Assembly (NCBI RefSeq): GCF_937616625.2
Contig: NC_065572.1
Location: forward strand, 43,985,653-44,049,652
Length of the DNA: 64,000 nt
From: Mercurialis annua
Taxonomy: Eukaryota > Streptophyta > Magnoliopsida > Malpighiales > Euphorbiaceae
Direction of reading: 5' to 3'
The position numbers and the translations under genes were made by a program. The notes under the pieces are model-generated. The model was not told the origin of the DNA. It did not search any database and saw only the letters and a program-made list of their open reading frames with translations. This document shows, one piece after another, positions 49,401 to 61,886 of this stretch. The first letter of the stretch is position 1; every line of letters begins with the position of its first letter.

Positions 49401-50740
49401 TGAGACGCGCAATATTAATCTAGCGTCACTTTTTACGCACGCGTTTCGTAATATAACATAACCATGTTTAAAAAATCAGAACGACGCGTTAGAGAGACTT
49501 GAGACGCGACATACTAATCTGTGTCACTTTTCACGCACACTTTACGTATTATAATCTAACCATGCTTAGGAAATCGGAACGACGCGTTAGAGAGAATTGA
49601 GACGCGACATACTAATCCAACCTCACTTTTCACGCACACTTTGCGTAATATAACCTAACCATGCTTAGGTAATCGGAACAACGCGTTAAAGAGACTTGTC
49701 ATGCGAGATAAGTATGGTGATCGAAACGGCGCGTTAAAGAGAATTGATACGAAACATACTAATCTAGTGTCACTTTTTATGCACACTTTGCGTAATATAA
49801 CCTTACCATGCTGAGGTAATCGGAACAATGCGTTAAAGAGATTGGAGACTGGACATACTAATCTAGCGTCACTTTTCAAGCACACTTTGCGTAATATAAC
49901 CTAACCATTCTTAGGTAATTGGAACGACGCGTTAGAGAGACTTATGACGCGACATAAGCATGGTAATCGAAACGACATGTTAAAGAGACTTGAGAAGCGA
50001 CATACTAATCCAGCGTCACTTTTCATGCAAACTTTGCGTATTATAACCTAATCATGCTTAGATAATCGGAACAACGCGTTGAAGAAACTTGTGACGCGAG
50101 ATAAGTATAGTAATCGAAACTATGCGCTAAAGAGACTTCAGACAAAACAAACTAATCTAGCGTCACTTGCCACGCACACTTTGAATAATATAACCTAAAC
50201 ATGCTTAGGAAACTGGAACGACATGTTAGAGAGACTTGAGACGAGACATACTAATTTAACGTCAGTTTTCACGCACTGTTTGCGTAATATAACCTAACCA
50301 TGCTCAAGTAATCGGAACGACGCGTTATAGAGACTTGTGACGCGAGATAAGTATGGTAATCGAAACGACGCGTAAAAGAGACTTGATACGAAACAAACTA
50401 ATCTAGCTTCACTTTGTACGCACGCATTGCGTAATATAACATAACCATGCTTAGGAAATCGGAACGACGCGTTAGAGAGACTTGAGAGTGGACATACTAA
50501 TTTAGCGTCACCTTTCATTCACACTTTGCGTAATATAACCTAACCATACTTAGGAAATTGGAACGACGCGTAAGAGAGACTTGGGACGCGACATACTAAT
50601 ATAGCGTCACTATTCACGCACTCTTTGCGTAATATAACCTAACCATGCTTAGGTTATCGGAACGACGCGCTAAAGAAACGTGTGACGCGAGATAAGTATA
50701 GTAGTCGAAGCTACGCGATAAGTATAGTAATCGAAGCTAC

Positions 50741-53700
50741 TTATACAGCGTCACAGTTCATGCACAGTTTACGTAATTTAACCTAACAAGTGTTAGGTCA
50801 GTATGATGCGTTAAAAAGACTTGCGATGCGTCATACTAATCAAACTTCACTTTTAACACACACTTTGCGTCATATAACCTAACCATGCTTAGGTAATCGG
50901 AACGACACGTTAAAGAGACTTTAGATGCGACATACTACTAATCTAGCGTCACTGTAATATGCATACTTTGCGTTATATAACCTAACCATGCCTAGGTAAT
51001 CGGTACCACTTGTTAAAGAGACTTGTGACGCGACATAGTAATCTAGAGTCACTTTTCACGCACACTTTCCGTAATATAACCTAACCATGCATAGGTGATT
51101 GGACGGCGCGATAAAGAGACTTGTGACACGACATAATAATCTAGCGTCACTTTTAACTCACAGTTTGCGTAATATATCCTAACCATTCTTAGGCAATCGG
51201 AACGACGCGTTAAAGCGACTTGTGACGCGACATACTTATATAGCGTCCCTTTTCACGCACACTTTGCGTAATATAACCAAATCATTGTTATGTAATCAGA
51301 ACGACGCGTTAAAGAGACTTGTGGCGCGACATACTAATCTAGCAATAATTTTAAGGCACACTTTGCGTAATATAACCGAACCATACTTAGGTAATCGGAA
51401 CGACGCGTTAAAGAGACTTGTGACGCGACATAATAATCTAGCTTCACTTTTAAGGCACACTTTGTGTAATATATACTAACCATGCTCAGGTAATCGTAAC
51501 AATAAGTTAAAGAGACTTGTGACGCGACATACTAATCTAGCGTAAATTTCAATGCACACTTTGCGTAATATAACCTAACCAATGTTAGATAATCGGAACG
51601 ACGCGTTAAAGAGACTTGTGACAAGACATACTTATCTAGCATCACTTTTCACGCACACTTTTGCGTAATATAACCTAACCATGCTTAGGTAATCAGAACG
51701 ACGCGTTAAAGAGACTTGTGACGCGGCATACTAATCTAGCGTCACTTTTCATGCACACTTTGCGTTACATAAACTAACCATGCTTACGTAATCGGAATGT
51801 CGCGCTAAAGAGACTTGTGACGCGACATACCACCAATCTAGCGTCACTTCTAACGCTGACTTTGCGTAATATAACCTAACAATGCTTAGGTAATCGGCAC
51901 GTCGCATTAAAGATAATTGAGATGCAACATAATAATCTAGCGTCACTTACTATGCACACTTGGTGTTATAAAATCTAAACCATGCCTAGGTAATCGGAAC
52001 GACAAGTTAAAGAGACTTGTGACGCGACATACTAATCTAGCATCACTTTTACCGCACACTTTGTGTAATATAATCTAACCATTCTTAGGTAATCGGAACA
52101 ACACGTTAAAACAACTTGTGACACGACATACTACTAATCTAGCATCCCTTTTAACGCACACTTTGCGTTATATAATCTAACCATGCTTAGATAATCGGAA
52201 CAACACGTTAAAAAGACTTGTGAAGCGACATACTTATCTAGCGTCACTTTTCACGCGCACTTTGCGTAGTATAACATAACCATGCTTAGGTAATTGAAAC
52301 GACGCGTTTAATAGACCGGTGACTCGACATACTAGTCTTGCATCACTTTTCACGCACACTATGCGCAATATAATCTAACCATGCTTAGGTAATCAGAACG
52401 ACGCGTTATAGAGACTTGTAACGCGACACACTACTAATCTAGCGTCACTATTAACGCACACTTGAGACGCAAAATACTAATCTAGCGTCACTTTTCACGC
52501 CAACTTTGCATAATATAACCTAATCATGCGTATGTAATCGGAACGACACATTAAAGAGCCTTGAGACACGACATACTGATCTAGCGTCACTTTTCACGCA
52601 CACCTTGGGTATTATAACTTAACCATGCTTAGGTAATCGGAACGACGCGTTAAAGAGACTTGAGACGTGAAATACTAATCTAGCGTTACTCTTCTCGCAC
52701 ACTTCGCTTCAACCTAACCATTCTTGGGTAATCGGAACGACGCGTTAAAGAGATTTGAGACACGATATACTAATCTAGCGTCATTTTTCACGCACTCTTT
52801 GCGTAATATAACCTAACCATGGTTAGGTAATCGGAATGACGCGTTGAAGATACTTGAGACGCGACATATTAATCTAGCGTCACTTATAAGTCACTCTTTG
52901 CGTAATATAACCTAACCATGCTTGGGTAATCGGAACGACGTGTTAAAAAGACTTGTGACGCGACATACTTATACAGCGTCACAGCTCACGCACACTTTAC
53001 GTAATTTAACTTAGCCATTGTTAGGTCAGAATGACGCGTTAAAAGTACTTGCGATGCGTCATACTAATCTAACGTCACTTTTAACACACACTTTGTGTCA
53101 TATAACCTAACCATGCTTAGGTAATCGGAACGACACGTTAAAGAGACTTTAGACGCGACATATTACTAATCTAGCATCACTTTTCACGCAAACTTTGCGT
53201 AATATAACCTAACAACGCTTAGGTAATCGGAAAAACTTGTTAAGGAGACTTGTGACACGACATACTACTAATCTAGCGTCACTATAATATACATACTTTG
53301 CGTTATATAGCCTAACCATGCCTAGGTAATCGGAACAACTTGTTAAAGAGACTTGTGACGCGACATAGTAATCTAGAGTCACTTTTCACGCACACTTTGC
53401 GTAATATAACCTAACCATGCACAGGTGATTGGAACGGCACGATAAAGAGACTCGTGATGCGTCACAATAATCTAGCGTCACTTTTAACACACAGTTTGCG
53501 TAATATATCCTAACCATTCTTAGATAATCGGAACAACGCGTTAAAGCGACTTGTGACGCGACATACTTATATATTGTCCCTTTTCATGCACACTTTGCGT
53601 AATATAACCAAATCATTGTTACGTAATCAGAACGACGCGTTAAAGAGACTTGTGGCGCAACATACTAATCTAGCAACAATTTTAAGGCACACTTTGCGTC

Positions 53701-55155
53701 ATATAACCGAACCATGCTTAGGTAATCGGAACGACGCGTTAAAGAGACTTGTGACGCGACATAATAATCTAGCGTCACTTTTAAGGCACACTTTGCGTAA
53801 TATAAACCATGCTTAGGTAATCGGAATGATAAGTTAAAGAGACTTGTGACGCGACATATTAATCTAGCTTAACATTTAATGCACACTTTGCGTAATATAA
53901 CCTAACCATTGTTAGATAATCGGAAGTACGCGTTAAAGAGACTTGTGACACGACATACTTATCTACCATCACTTTTCACGCACACTTTTGCGTAATATAA
54001 CCTAACCATACTTAGGTAATCAGAACGACGCGTTAAAGAGACTTGTGACGCGGCATACTAATCTAGCGTCACTTTTCATGCACACTTTGCGTTACATAAA
54101 CTAACCATGCTTACGGTAATCGGAATGTCGCGCTAAAGAGACTTGTGACGCGACATACGACTAATCTAGCGTCACTTTTAACGCTGACTTTGCGTAATAT
54201 AACCAAACCTTGCTTAGGTAATCGGCACGTCACATTAAAGAGACTTGAGACGCAACATACTAATCTAGCGTCACTTATAATGCACACTTAGTGTTATATA
54301 ATCTAACCATGCCTAGGTAATCTGAACGACACGTTAAAGAGACTTGTGACGCGACATACTAATCTAGCATCACTTTTACCGCACACTTTGTGTAATATAA
54401 TCTACCCATGCTTAGGTAATCGGAACGACACGTTAAAAAAACTTGTGACGCGACATACTACTAATATAGCGTCACTTTTAACGCACACTTTGCGTTATAT
54501 AATCTAACCATGCTTAGGTAATCGGAACAACTCGTTAAAAAGACTTGTGAAGCGGCATACTTATCTAGCGTCACTTTTCACGCGCACTTTGCGTAGTATA
54601 ACATAACCATGCTTAGGTAATTGGAACGACGCGTTTAAGAGACTGGTGACTCGACATACTAATCTTGCATCACTTTTCACGCACACTATGCGCAATATAA
54701 TCTAACCATGCTTAGGTAATCAGAACGACGCGTTACAAAGACTTGTAATGCGACAGACTACTAATCTAGCGTCACTATTAACACACACTTGAGACGCGAA
54801 ATACTAATCTAGCGTCACTTTTCATGCCAACTTTGCATAATATAACCTAACCATGCTTAGGTAAACGGAACGACGCATTGAAGAGCCTTGAGACGCGACA
54901 TACTAATCTAGCATCACTTTTCACGCACACCTTGGGTAATATAACTTAACCATGCTTAGGTAATCGGAACGACGCGTTAAAGAGACTTGAGACGTGAAAT
55001 ACTAATCTAGCGTTACTTTTTTCGAACACTTTGCGTAAACCTAACCATTCTTGGGTAATTGGAACGACGCGTTAAAGAGAGTTGAGACACGATATAGTAA
55101 TCTAGCGTCATTTTTCACGCACTCTTTGCGTAATATAACCTAACCATGGTTAGGT
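50741..55155 (+). repeat. Higher-order satellite duplication, period 2.2-2.3 kb
   Basis: About 50741-52830 aligns with about 52969-55155. The offset is 2,228 bp at the start (TTATACAGCGTCACAG at 50741 and 52969) and 2,327-2,331 bp later, because the second copy has one extra monomer near 53165-53265. Shared oddities include the GTTAGGTCAG deletion, the CATACTACTAATC insertion and the junction CACTTGAGACGC. The 26-bp duplication at 50691-50742 ends where the first unit starts. Confidence 0.88.
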
Positions 55156-55866
55156 AATCGAAACGACTCGTTTAAGAGTCTTCAGATGCGACATACTAAT
55201 CTAGCGTCACTTTTCACCCACACTTTGCGTAGTATAACATAACCATGCTTAGGTAATTGGAACGACGCATTTATGAGACTGGTGACTCGACATACTAATC
55301 TTGCATCACTTTTCACGCACACTATGCGCAATATAATCTAACCATGCTTAGGTAATCAGAACGACGCGTTACAAAGACTTGTAATGCGACAGACTACTAA
55401 TCTAGCGTCACTATTAACACACACTTGAGACGCGAAATACTAATCTAGCGTCACTTTTCATGCCAACTTTGCATAATATAACCTAACCATGCTTAGGTAA
55501 ACGGAACGACGCATTGAAGAGCCTTGAGACGCGACATACTAATCTAGCGTCACTTTTCACGCACACCTTGGGTAATATAACTTAACCATGCTTAGGTAAT
55601 CGGAACGACGCGATAAAGAGACTTGAGACGTGAAATACTAATCTAGCGTTACTTTTTTCGCACACTTTGCGTAAACCTAACCATTCTTGGGTAATTGGAA
55701 CGACGCGTTAAAGAGAGTTGAGACACGATATAGTAATCTAGCGTCATTTTTCACGCACTCTTTGCGTAATATAACCTAACCATGGTTAGGTAATCGAAAC
55801 GACTCGTTTAAGAGTCTTCAGATGCGACATACTAATCTAGCGTCACTTTTCACCCACACTTTGCGT
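54595..55866 (+). repeat. Recent 636-bp tandem duplication
   Basis: 54595-55230 and 55231-55866 are tandem copies; I found about six mismatches by eye. The copied block is the tail of the older 2.3-kb unit, so exchanges are nested in time. The repeat boundary falls within AGTATAACATAACCATGC. Confidence 0.9.
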
Positions 55867-58800
55867 AGTATAACATAACCATGCTTAGGTAATAGGAACG
55901 ACGTGTTGAATAGACTTGAGACGCGACATACTAACCTAGCGACAGTTTTCACGCACACATTGCTCAATATAACCTAACCATGCATAGCTAATCAGAATGA
56001 CGCGTTAAAGTGACTTGAGACGCGACAAACTAATCTAGCATCACTTTTCACCTACAATTTGCGTAGAACAACCTAACCATGATTAGATAATCTTAACGAC
56101 GCGTTAAAGAGACATAAGATGCGACATACTAATCTATTGTCACTTTTCAAGCGCACTTTTTGTAATATAACCAAACCATACTTAGGTAATCAGAACGACA
56201 TGTTAGAGAGACATGTAACGTAACATTAGCATGGTAATCGAAACGACGCGTTAAAGAGACTTGAGACGTGACATACTAATCTAGCGTCACTTTTTATGCA
56301 TACTTTGCGTAATATAACCTAACCATGCTTACTTAACCGTAACAACGCGTTAAAGAGACTTGTGACGTTACATACTAATCTAGCGACACTTTTAACGCGT
56401 ACTTGGTGTAATATGACATATCCATGCTTAGGTATTCAGAACGACGTGTTAAAGAGACTTGAGGCACGACATACTAATTTATTGTCACTTTACACGCACA
56501 CTTTGCTTAGGTAATCAGAACGATGCGTTAGAGATACTTGTTAAGCGACAAAAGCATGGTAGTCAAAACGACGCGTTAAAGAGACTTGAAACGAGCCATA
56601 CTAATCTAGAGTCACTTTTTACGAACACTTAGCGTAATATAACCTAACCATGCTTAAATAATCGAAACAACGCGTTAAAGAGAATTGAGACGCGACACAC
56701 TAATCTAGCGTCACACTATTCACACACTCTTTGCGTAATATAACCTAACCATGATTAGGTAATCGGAACGACGCGTTAAAGAGGCTTGAGACACGACATA
56801 CTAATCTATTTTCACTTTTCACTCACACTTTGCACAATATAACCTAACCATGCTTAAATAATCGGAACAACGCGTTAAAGAGACTTGAGACGCGACATAC
56901 TAATCTAACGTTACTATTCGCGCACTCTTTGCGTAATATAACCTAACCATGCTTAGGTAATCGGAACGACGCGTTACAGAGAATTGAGACGCGACGTACT
57001 AATCTAGCGTCACTTTTCACGCACACTTTGTGTAATATAACCTAACCATGCTTAGGTAATCGGAATGACGCGTTAAAGAGACTTGAGACGCGACATACAA
57101 ATCTATTGATCCTTTTCACGCACACTTTGCGTACTATAACCTAATCATGCTTAGGTAATCAGAACGACTAATCTAGCGTCACTTTTCACGCACAATTTAC
57201 GTAAAATAATCTAACCACGCTTAAATAGTCGTAACGACGCGTTAAAGAGACTTAAGATGCAACATACTAATCTAGAGTCACTTTTTACGCACACTTTGCG
57301 TAAAATAACCTAACCATACTTAGGTAATCGGAACGACGCGTTAAAGAGACTTTTGACGGGGCATATTAATCTAGTGTCACTTTTCACGCACACTTTGTGT
57401 AAAATAACCTAACTTTGCTTAGGTAATGGGAACGAAGTGTAAAAGAGACTTGAGACTCGACATACTAATCTATTTTCACTTTTGACGCACCCTTTGCGTA
57501 ATATAACCTAACCATGCTTAAGTAATCAGAACAACGGGTTAAAGAGACTTGAGACGCGACATCCTAATCTAGTGTCACTATTCACGCACTCTTTGCGTAA
57601 TACAGCCGAACCATGCTTAGGTAATCGGAATGACGCGTCAAAGAGACTTGAGACGCGACATACTAATCTATTATCATAACGACGCGTTAGAGAGACTTGT
57701 GACGCGACATACTAATCTAGCGTCACTTTTCGCGCACACTCTATGTAATATGACTTAACCATGCTTAGGTAATTGAAACGAAGCGTTATTGAGACTTGCG
57801 GCGCGACATACTAATCTAACGTCACTTTTCATGCACACTTCGCGTAATGTAACCTTAACCTTCTTAGGTAATCGTAACGACGCGTTAGAGAGACTTGTGA
57901 CGCGACTTAAGCATGGTAATCGAAACGACACGTCAAAAAGACTTGAGACGCGCCATACTAATCTAGCGTCACTTTTTATACAGAATTTGCGTAATTTAAC
58001 CTAACCATGCTTAGGTAATCGGAACGACGAATTAAAGAGAATTGAGATGCGACATACTAATCTAGCGTCACTTTTCAAGCACACTTTGCGTAATATGACA
58101 TAACCATGCTCAAGTAATCGGAACGACGAGTTAAAGAGACATGAGACGTGACATTCTAATCTAGTGTCACTTTTCAAGCACATTTTGCGTAATATAACCT
58201 AATCATGCTTTCGTAATTGGAACGACGCGTTAAAAAGACTTGAGACACGACATACTAACCTAGCAATAGTTTTCATGCACACATTGCGTAATATAACCTA
58301 ACCATTCTTAGGTAATCGGATTGACGCGTTAAAGAGAATTGAGATGCGACATACTAATCTAGCATCACTTTTCACGCACACTTGGCGTAATATAACCTAA
58401 ACATGCTTTGGTAATCAGAACCACGCGTTAGAGAGAATTGTGACGCGACATAAGCATGGTAATCGAAATGACGCGTTAAATAGACTTGAGAAGCGCTATA
58501 CTAATCTAGCGTCACTTTTGACGCACACTTTGCTTAATATAACCTAACCATGCTTAGGTAATCGGAATGACGCGTTAAAGAGACTTGTGACGCGACATAC
58601 TTATCTAGCGTCACTTTTCACGCACACTTTGTGTAATATAACCTAACCATGCTTAGGTAATCGGAACGACGCGTTGAACAGACCTTAGACACGACAAACT
58701 AATCTAGCGTAACTTTTCATGCACTCTTTGCGTAATATAACCTAACCATGCTTAGGTAATCAGAACGACGCGCTAAACAGACTTCAGACTCGACATACTA

Positions 58801-61800
58801 ATCTAGCGTCACGCTTTGCGCACTCTTTGCGTAATATAACCTGACCATGCTTAGGTAATCCGAACAATGCGTTGAAGAGACTTAAGACACGACATACTAA
58901 TCTATTGTTACTTTTCACGCATCATTTGCGTACTATAACCTAACCATGCTTAAGTAATCGGAAAGACGCGTTAGATAGACTTAAGACGCGACATACTAAT
59001 CTATTGTCATTTTTCACGAACACTTTGTGTAATATTAGCTAACCATGCTTAGGTAATCGGATCAACGCGTTAAAGAGCCTTGAGATGCGACATACTAATC
59101 TAGCGTCACTTTTCACGGACACCTTGCGTAATAAAACCTAACCTTGCTTAGGTAATCGGAACGACACGTTAAAGAGAATTGTGATGCGAGATAAGCATGG
59201 TAATCGACGCGTTTAAGAGACTTGAGACGAAACATACTACTCTAGCATCACTTTTCACGCAGACTTTTAATAATATAACTTAAACATGCTTAGGTAATCA
59301 GAACGACGCATTAGATAGACTTAAGAAACGACAATCTAATCTCGCGTCACTTTATACGCACAGTTTACATAATACAACCTAACCATGCTTAGCTAATCGG
59401 AACGACATGTTAAAGAGACTTGAGACGCGACATACTAATCTGGCGTTACGTTTCTCGCAAACTTTGCGTACTATAACCTAACCATTCTTGGGTAATCGGA
59501 ATGACGTGTAAAACAGACATGAGATGCGACATACTAATCTAGCGTCACTTTTCACGCAGTCGTTGCGTAATATAACCTAACCATGCTTAGATAATCAGAA
59601 CGACGCGTTAAATACTTGAGATGCGACATACTAATTTATTGTTACTTTTCAGGCACACTTTGCATAATATAACCTAACAATGCTAGGTAATCGGAACGAC
59701 GCGTTAGAGAGACTTGTGACGCGACATAAGCATGGCAATCGAAACGACGCGTTAAAGAGACTTGAGACGCGCCATACTAATCTAGCGTCACTTTTTACGC
59801 ACTCTTTGCGTAATATATAACCTAAACATGCTTAGGTAATCGGAACTACACGTTAAATAGACATGTGATACGACATACCTATCTAGCGTCACCTTTCACA
59901 CACACTTTGCGTAATATATCTTAACCATGATTAGAGGTAATCGGAACGACGCGTTAAAAAGACTTGAGATGCGACATACTAATCTAGCGTCACTATTCAC
60001 GAACACTTTGCCTAATATAACCTAACCATTAGGTAATCGGAACAATGCGTTAAAGAGAATTGAGACGCGACATACTAATCTAGCATCACGTTTAACGCAC
60101 ACTTTGCGTAATATAACCAAACCATGCTTAGGCAATCAGAACGACGTGTTAGAGAGCCTTGTGACGCGACATAAGCATGGTAATCGAAACGACGCGTTAA
60201 ATAGACTTGAGACGCACCATACTAATTTAACGTCACTTTTTACGCACACATTGCGTAATATAACCTAACCAGGCTTAGGTAATCAGAACAACGTTTTAGA
60301 GAGACTTGAGATGCGACATACTAACCTAGCGTCACTTTTCATGCACACTTTGCGTTATATAACCTAACCATGCTTAGATAATCAGAACAACGCGTTAAAA
60401 AGAATTGAGACGCAACATACTAATCTAGCGTCACTTTTTACGCACACTTTGCGTAATATAACCTAACCATGCTTAGGTAATCGGAACGACGCGTTAATTA
60501 TACTTGATACGCGACATAGTAATCGATTGTCACTTTTCACGCACACTTTGCGTAATATAACCTAACCATGGTTAGGTAATGAGAAGGACGCGTTAAAGAG
60601 ACTTGAGACGCGACATACTAATAAACTGTTACTTTTCATGCACATTTTTTGTAATATAACCTAACCATGCTTATGTAATCTGGACGACGCGTTAGAGAGA
60701 CTTGTGACGCGAATAAGCATTGCAATCGAAACAATTTACTAAAGAGACTTGAGACGCGCCACACTAATCTAACGTCACTTTTTGCACACACTTTGCGTAA
60801 TATAACCTAATCATGCTTAGGTAATCGAAACGACACGTTAAAGAGACTTGTGACGTGAAATACTTATCTAGCGTCACTTTTCACGCCCACTTTGCGTAAT
60901 ATAACCTAACAATGTTTAGGTAATCTAAACGACGCGTTAGATAGACTTGATACGCGACATACTAATTTATTGTCACTTTTTCACGCACACTTTGCGTAAT
61001 ATAACCTAACCATGCTTAGGTAATTGGAACGGCGCGTTAAAGAGACTTGAGACACGACATACTAATCTATTGTTACTTTTGACGCACATTTTGGGTACTA
61101 TAACGTAACCTTGCTTAGGTAATCGGAACGACGCGTTAGAGAGACTTAAGACTTAATCTATTGTTATTTTTCACGCACAGTTTGTGTAATATAACCTAAT
61201 CATGATTAAGTAATCGGAACAACGCCTTAAAGAGCCTTGAGACGCGACATACTAATATAGCGTCACTTTTCACGCACACCTTGCGTGATAAAACCTAACC
61301 ATGCTTAGGTAATCAAAACGACGCGTTAAAGAAAATTGTGACGCGAGATAATCATGGTAATCGAAGTGACGTGTTAAAGAGACTTGAGACGAAACATACT
61401 AATCTAGCGTCCCTTTTCACGCAGACTTTGCAAAATATAACCTAAACATGCTTAGGTAATCAGAACAACGCGTTAGATAGACTTAAGAAACGCCAATATA
61501 ATCTAGCGTCACTTTTTACGCACACTTTGCGTAATATAACCTAACCATGCTTAGGTAGCCGAAACGACGCGTCAAAGACACTTGAGACGCGACATTCTAA
61601 TTTAGCATTACGTTTCTCGCAAACTTTGCTTACTATAACCTAACAATTCTTGGGTAATCGGAACGACGATTTAAAGAGACTTGAGACGCGACATACTAAT
61701 CTAGCGTCACTTTTCACGCACTCTTTGCGTAATTTAACCTAACCATGCTTAGATAATCGGAACGGCGCGTTAAAGAGAGATGAGATGCGACATACTAATC

Positions 61801-61886
61801 TATTTTTACTTTTCACGCACACTTTGATTAATATAACCTAACCATGCTTAGGTAATCGGAACAACGCGTTAGAGAGACTTGTGACA

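Larger units (their letters stand above)
46612..61886 (+). repeat. 99-bp satellite array, block G
   Basis: The longest uninterrupted stretch (15.3 kb) of forward monomers, roughly 150 copies. Sub-domains differ: 47-50 kb has alternating full and short forms with the marker GACGCGCAATATTAATCTAG (near 47530, 48810 and 49400); 50.7-55.9 kb has GACTTGTGACGCGACATACT and the three-base insertion CATACTACTAATC; 56-61.8 kb is closer to consensus. A 26-bp tandem duplication (GATAAGTATAGTA(G/A)TCGAAG) lies at 50691-50742. No gene or foreign insertion seen. Confidence 0.95.
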
